From Pseudoalteromonas sp049257235 (lineage in GTDB: Bacteria > Pseudomonadota > Gammaproteobacteria > Enterobacterales > Alteromonadaceae): a stretch of DNA of 64,000 nucleotides. The position numbers and the translations under genes were made by a program. The stretch covers positions 124,001 to 188,000 of the forward strand of contig NZ_JBMMUF010000005.1 in NCBI RefSeq assembly GCF_049257235.1, written 5' to 3'. Below are positions 63,313-64,000 of the stretch, in pieces (the first letter of the stretch is position 1; every line of letters starts with the position of its first letter). The notes beneath the pieces were generated by a model. That model made no database searches, was not told the DNA's origin, and saw only the letters and a list, made by a program, of their open reading frames with translations.

Positions 63313-64000
63313 ATGTCACAAAAAACCATCGCGTTTATCGGTACTGGAAATATGAGCTACGCCATTATTGGCGGAATGGTGAAAAGCGGATTTGCTAAAG
63401 AGCAAATCATTGCCACCAATCGTAATCAGGAAAAACTCGCGAAGGTCGCTGCTGACTTTGGTGTACAAACGACTTCGGACAACATAGAGGCATTGCAAAA
63501 AGCTGACATGATTGTGTTATCAGTGAAACCACAAATGATGGCTGAACTGGCACAGAGCTTTATTGATGCAGGCATCGATTTTAGCGACAAAGTATTTATT
63601 TCAGTCGCCGCGGGGATCACCGTCAAGCGCTTGCAAGAGATGCTTGGCCACCCTGTGAAGATGGTTCGTTGTATGCCTAACACTCCGTCACTGCTTGGTC
63701 GCGGTGTGTCAGGTTTGTATGCCCACGGCACCGACGAACAAGAGAATCAATTTATAGAAGAAGTGTTTAAAAGCACAGGGATTGTTGTGTGGCTGGATGA
63801 AGAGTCAAAGATCAATGACATTATTGCAGTGACAGGGTCATCGCCCGCTTATTTCTTCTTGTTTATGGAAGCCATTGAACAAAAAGCGATTGAGTTAGGG
63901 TTTGATGCTGAACAAGCGCGCGCACTCGTACAACAAACCGCCTTAGGCGCCGCAGAGATGGCGTTATCACAGACAGATATCAGCATTGCCCAACTGCGTG
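63313..64000 (+). CDS. proC: Pyrroline-5-carboxylate reductase ProC, 3' end outside window
   Basis: ProC makes proline from pyrroline-5-carboxylate with NAD(P)H. The visible 229 residues start MSQKTIAFIGTGNMSYAIIG behind a TGAGGA site and contain VKMVRCMPNTP and AVTGSSPAYFF. About 40 residues of the usual 270 lie beyond the right edge. It follows yggS by 42 bp. Confidence 0.95.
   Translation, partial: MSQKTIAFIGTGNMSYAIIGGMVKSGFAKEQIIATNRNQEKLAKVAADFGVQTTSDNIEALQKADMIVLSVKPQMMAELAQSFIDAGIDFSDKVFISVAAGITVKRLQEMLGHPVKMVRCMPNTPSLLGRGVSGLYAHGTDEQENQFIEEVFKSTGIVVWLDEESKINDIIAVTGSSPAYFFLFMEAIEQKAIELGFDAEQARALVQQTALGAAEMALSQTDISIAQLR

Overview
The window looks like a chromosomal segment of a marine gammaproteobacterium of the Alteromonadales, most likely Pseudoalteromonas or a close relative. 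This is an inference from gene content and order: lptF-lptG facing pepA-holC-valS, nudF-yqiB-cpdA-yqiA-parE-parC next to tolC, rsmE-gshB-yqgE-ruvX followed by pilU/pilT and yggS-proC. A GlyGly-CTERM lipoprotein, a FadL-type porin, a large TonB receptor and several c-di-GMP proteins also fit. Base composition is moderately AT-rich and most genes have ordinary ribosome binding sites.

Layout. 1-1294 is the 3' part of a membrane diguanylate cyclase. 1295-3426 is a small integron-type cassette cluster without an integrase: two VCR-like attC sites at 2341-2421 and 3040-3141, a secreted orphan protein, a HigBA toxin-antitoxin pair and a cut-off third cassette, with a diverged inverted repeat on both sides. 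3427-9059 holds a catabolic-looking cluster (acyl-CoA ligase, cupin dioxygenase-like protein, Zn alcohol dehydrogenase, AraC regulator, extended SDR). 9189-11619 holds a rhombotarget lipoprotein and a sugar porter.

11910-17062 is the most interesting block: a compact stressosome module. RsbR-, RsbS- and RsbT-like genes overlap one another and lead directly into one long gene that fuses an RsbX-like PP2C phosphatase to a histidine kinase. A stand-alone receiver protein is transcribed divergently at one end, and a CSS/EAL c-di-GMP phosphodiesterase converges on the other. The likely logic is serine/threonine partner switching feeding a His-Asp phosphorelay and perhaps c-di-GMP.

17221-17586 carries tRNA-Leu(CAA) followed by 120-bp tandem repeats, each holding the last 19 nt of the tRNA and a terminator. 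17898-25955 is core (RDD protein, LptG/LptF, PepA, HolC, ValS). 25956-29168 is an insertion at the 3' end of valS: an ECF sigma/membrane protein pair, a MerR-methyltransferase fusion and a truncated DUF1801 gene, ending in a second, displaced copy of the last 337 bp of valS. 29343-32917 is a heme oxygenase/bacteriophytochrome pair. 33049-42195 is mixed (FadL porin, Fur-box small membrane protein, HD-GYP, RraB, PlsC, TonB receptor, lipoprotein pair). From 42196 to the end is almost entirely housekeeping; proC runs off the right edge.

Three short elements with ATACCAAT-type inverted ends (18438-18502, 26022-26232, 41969-42129) look like MITE-like repeats. No insertion sequence, prophage, integrase or CRISPR array was seen.
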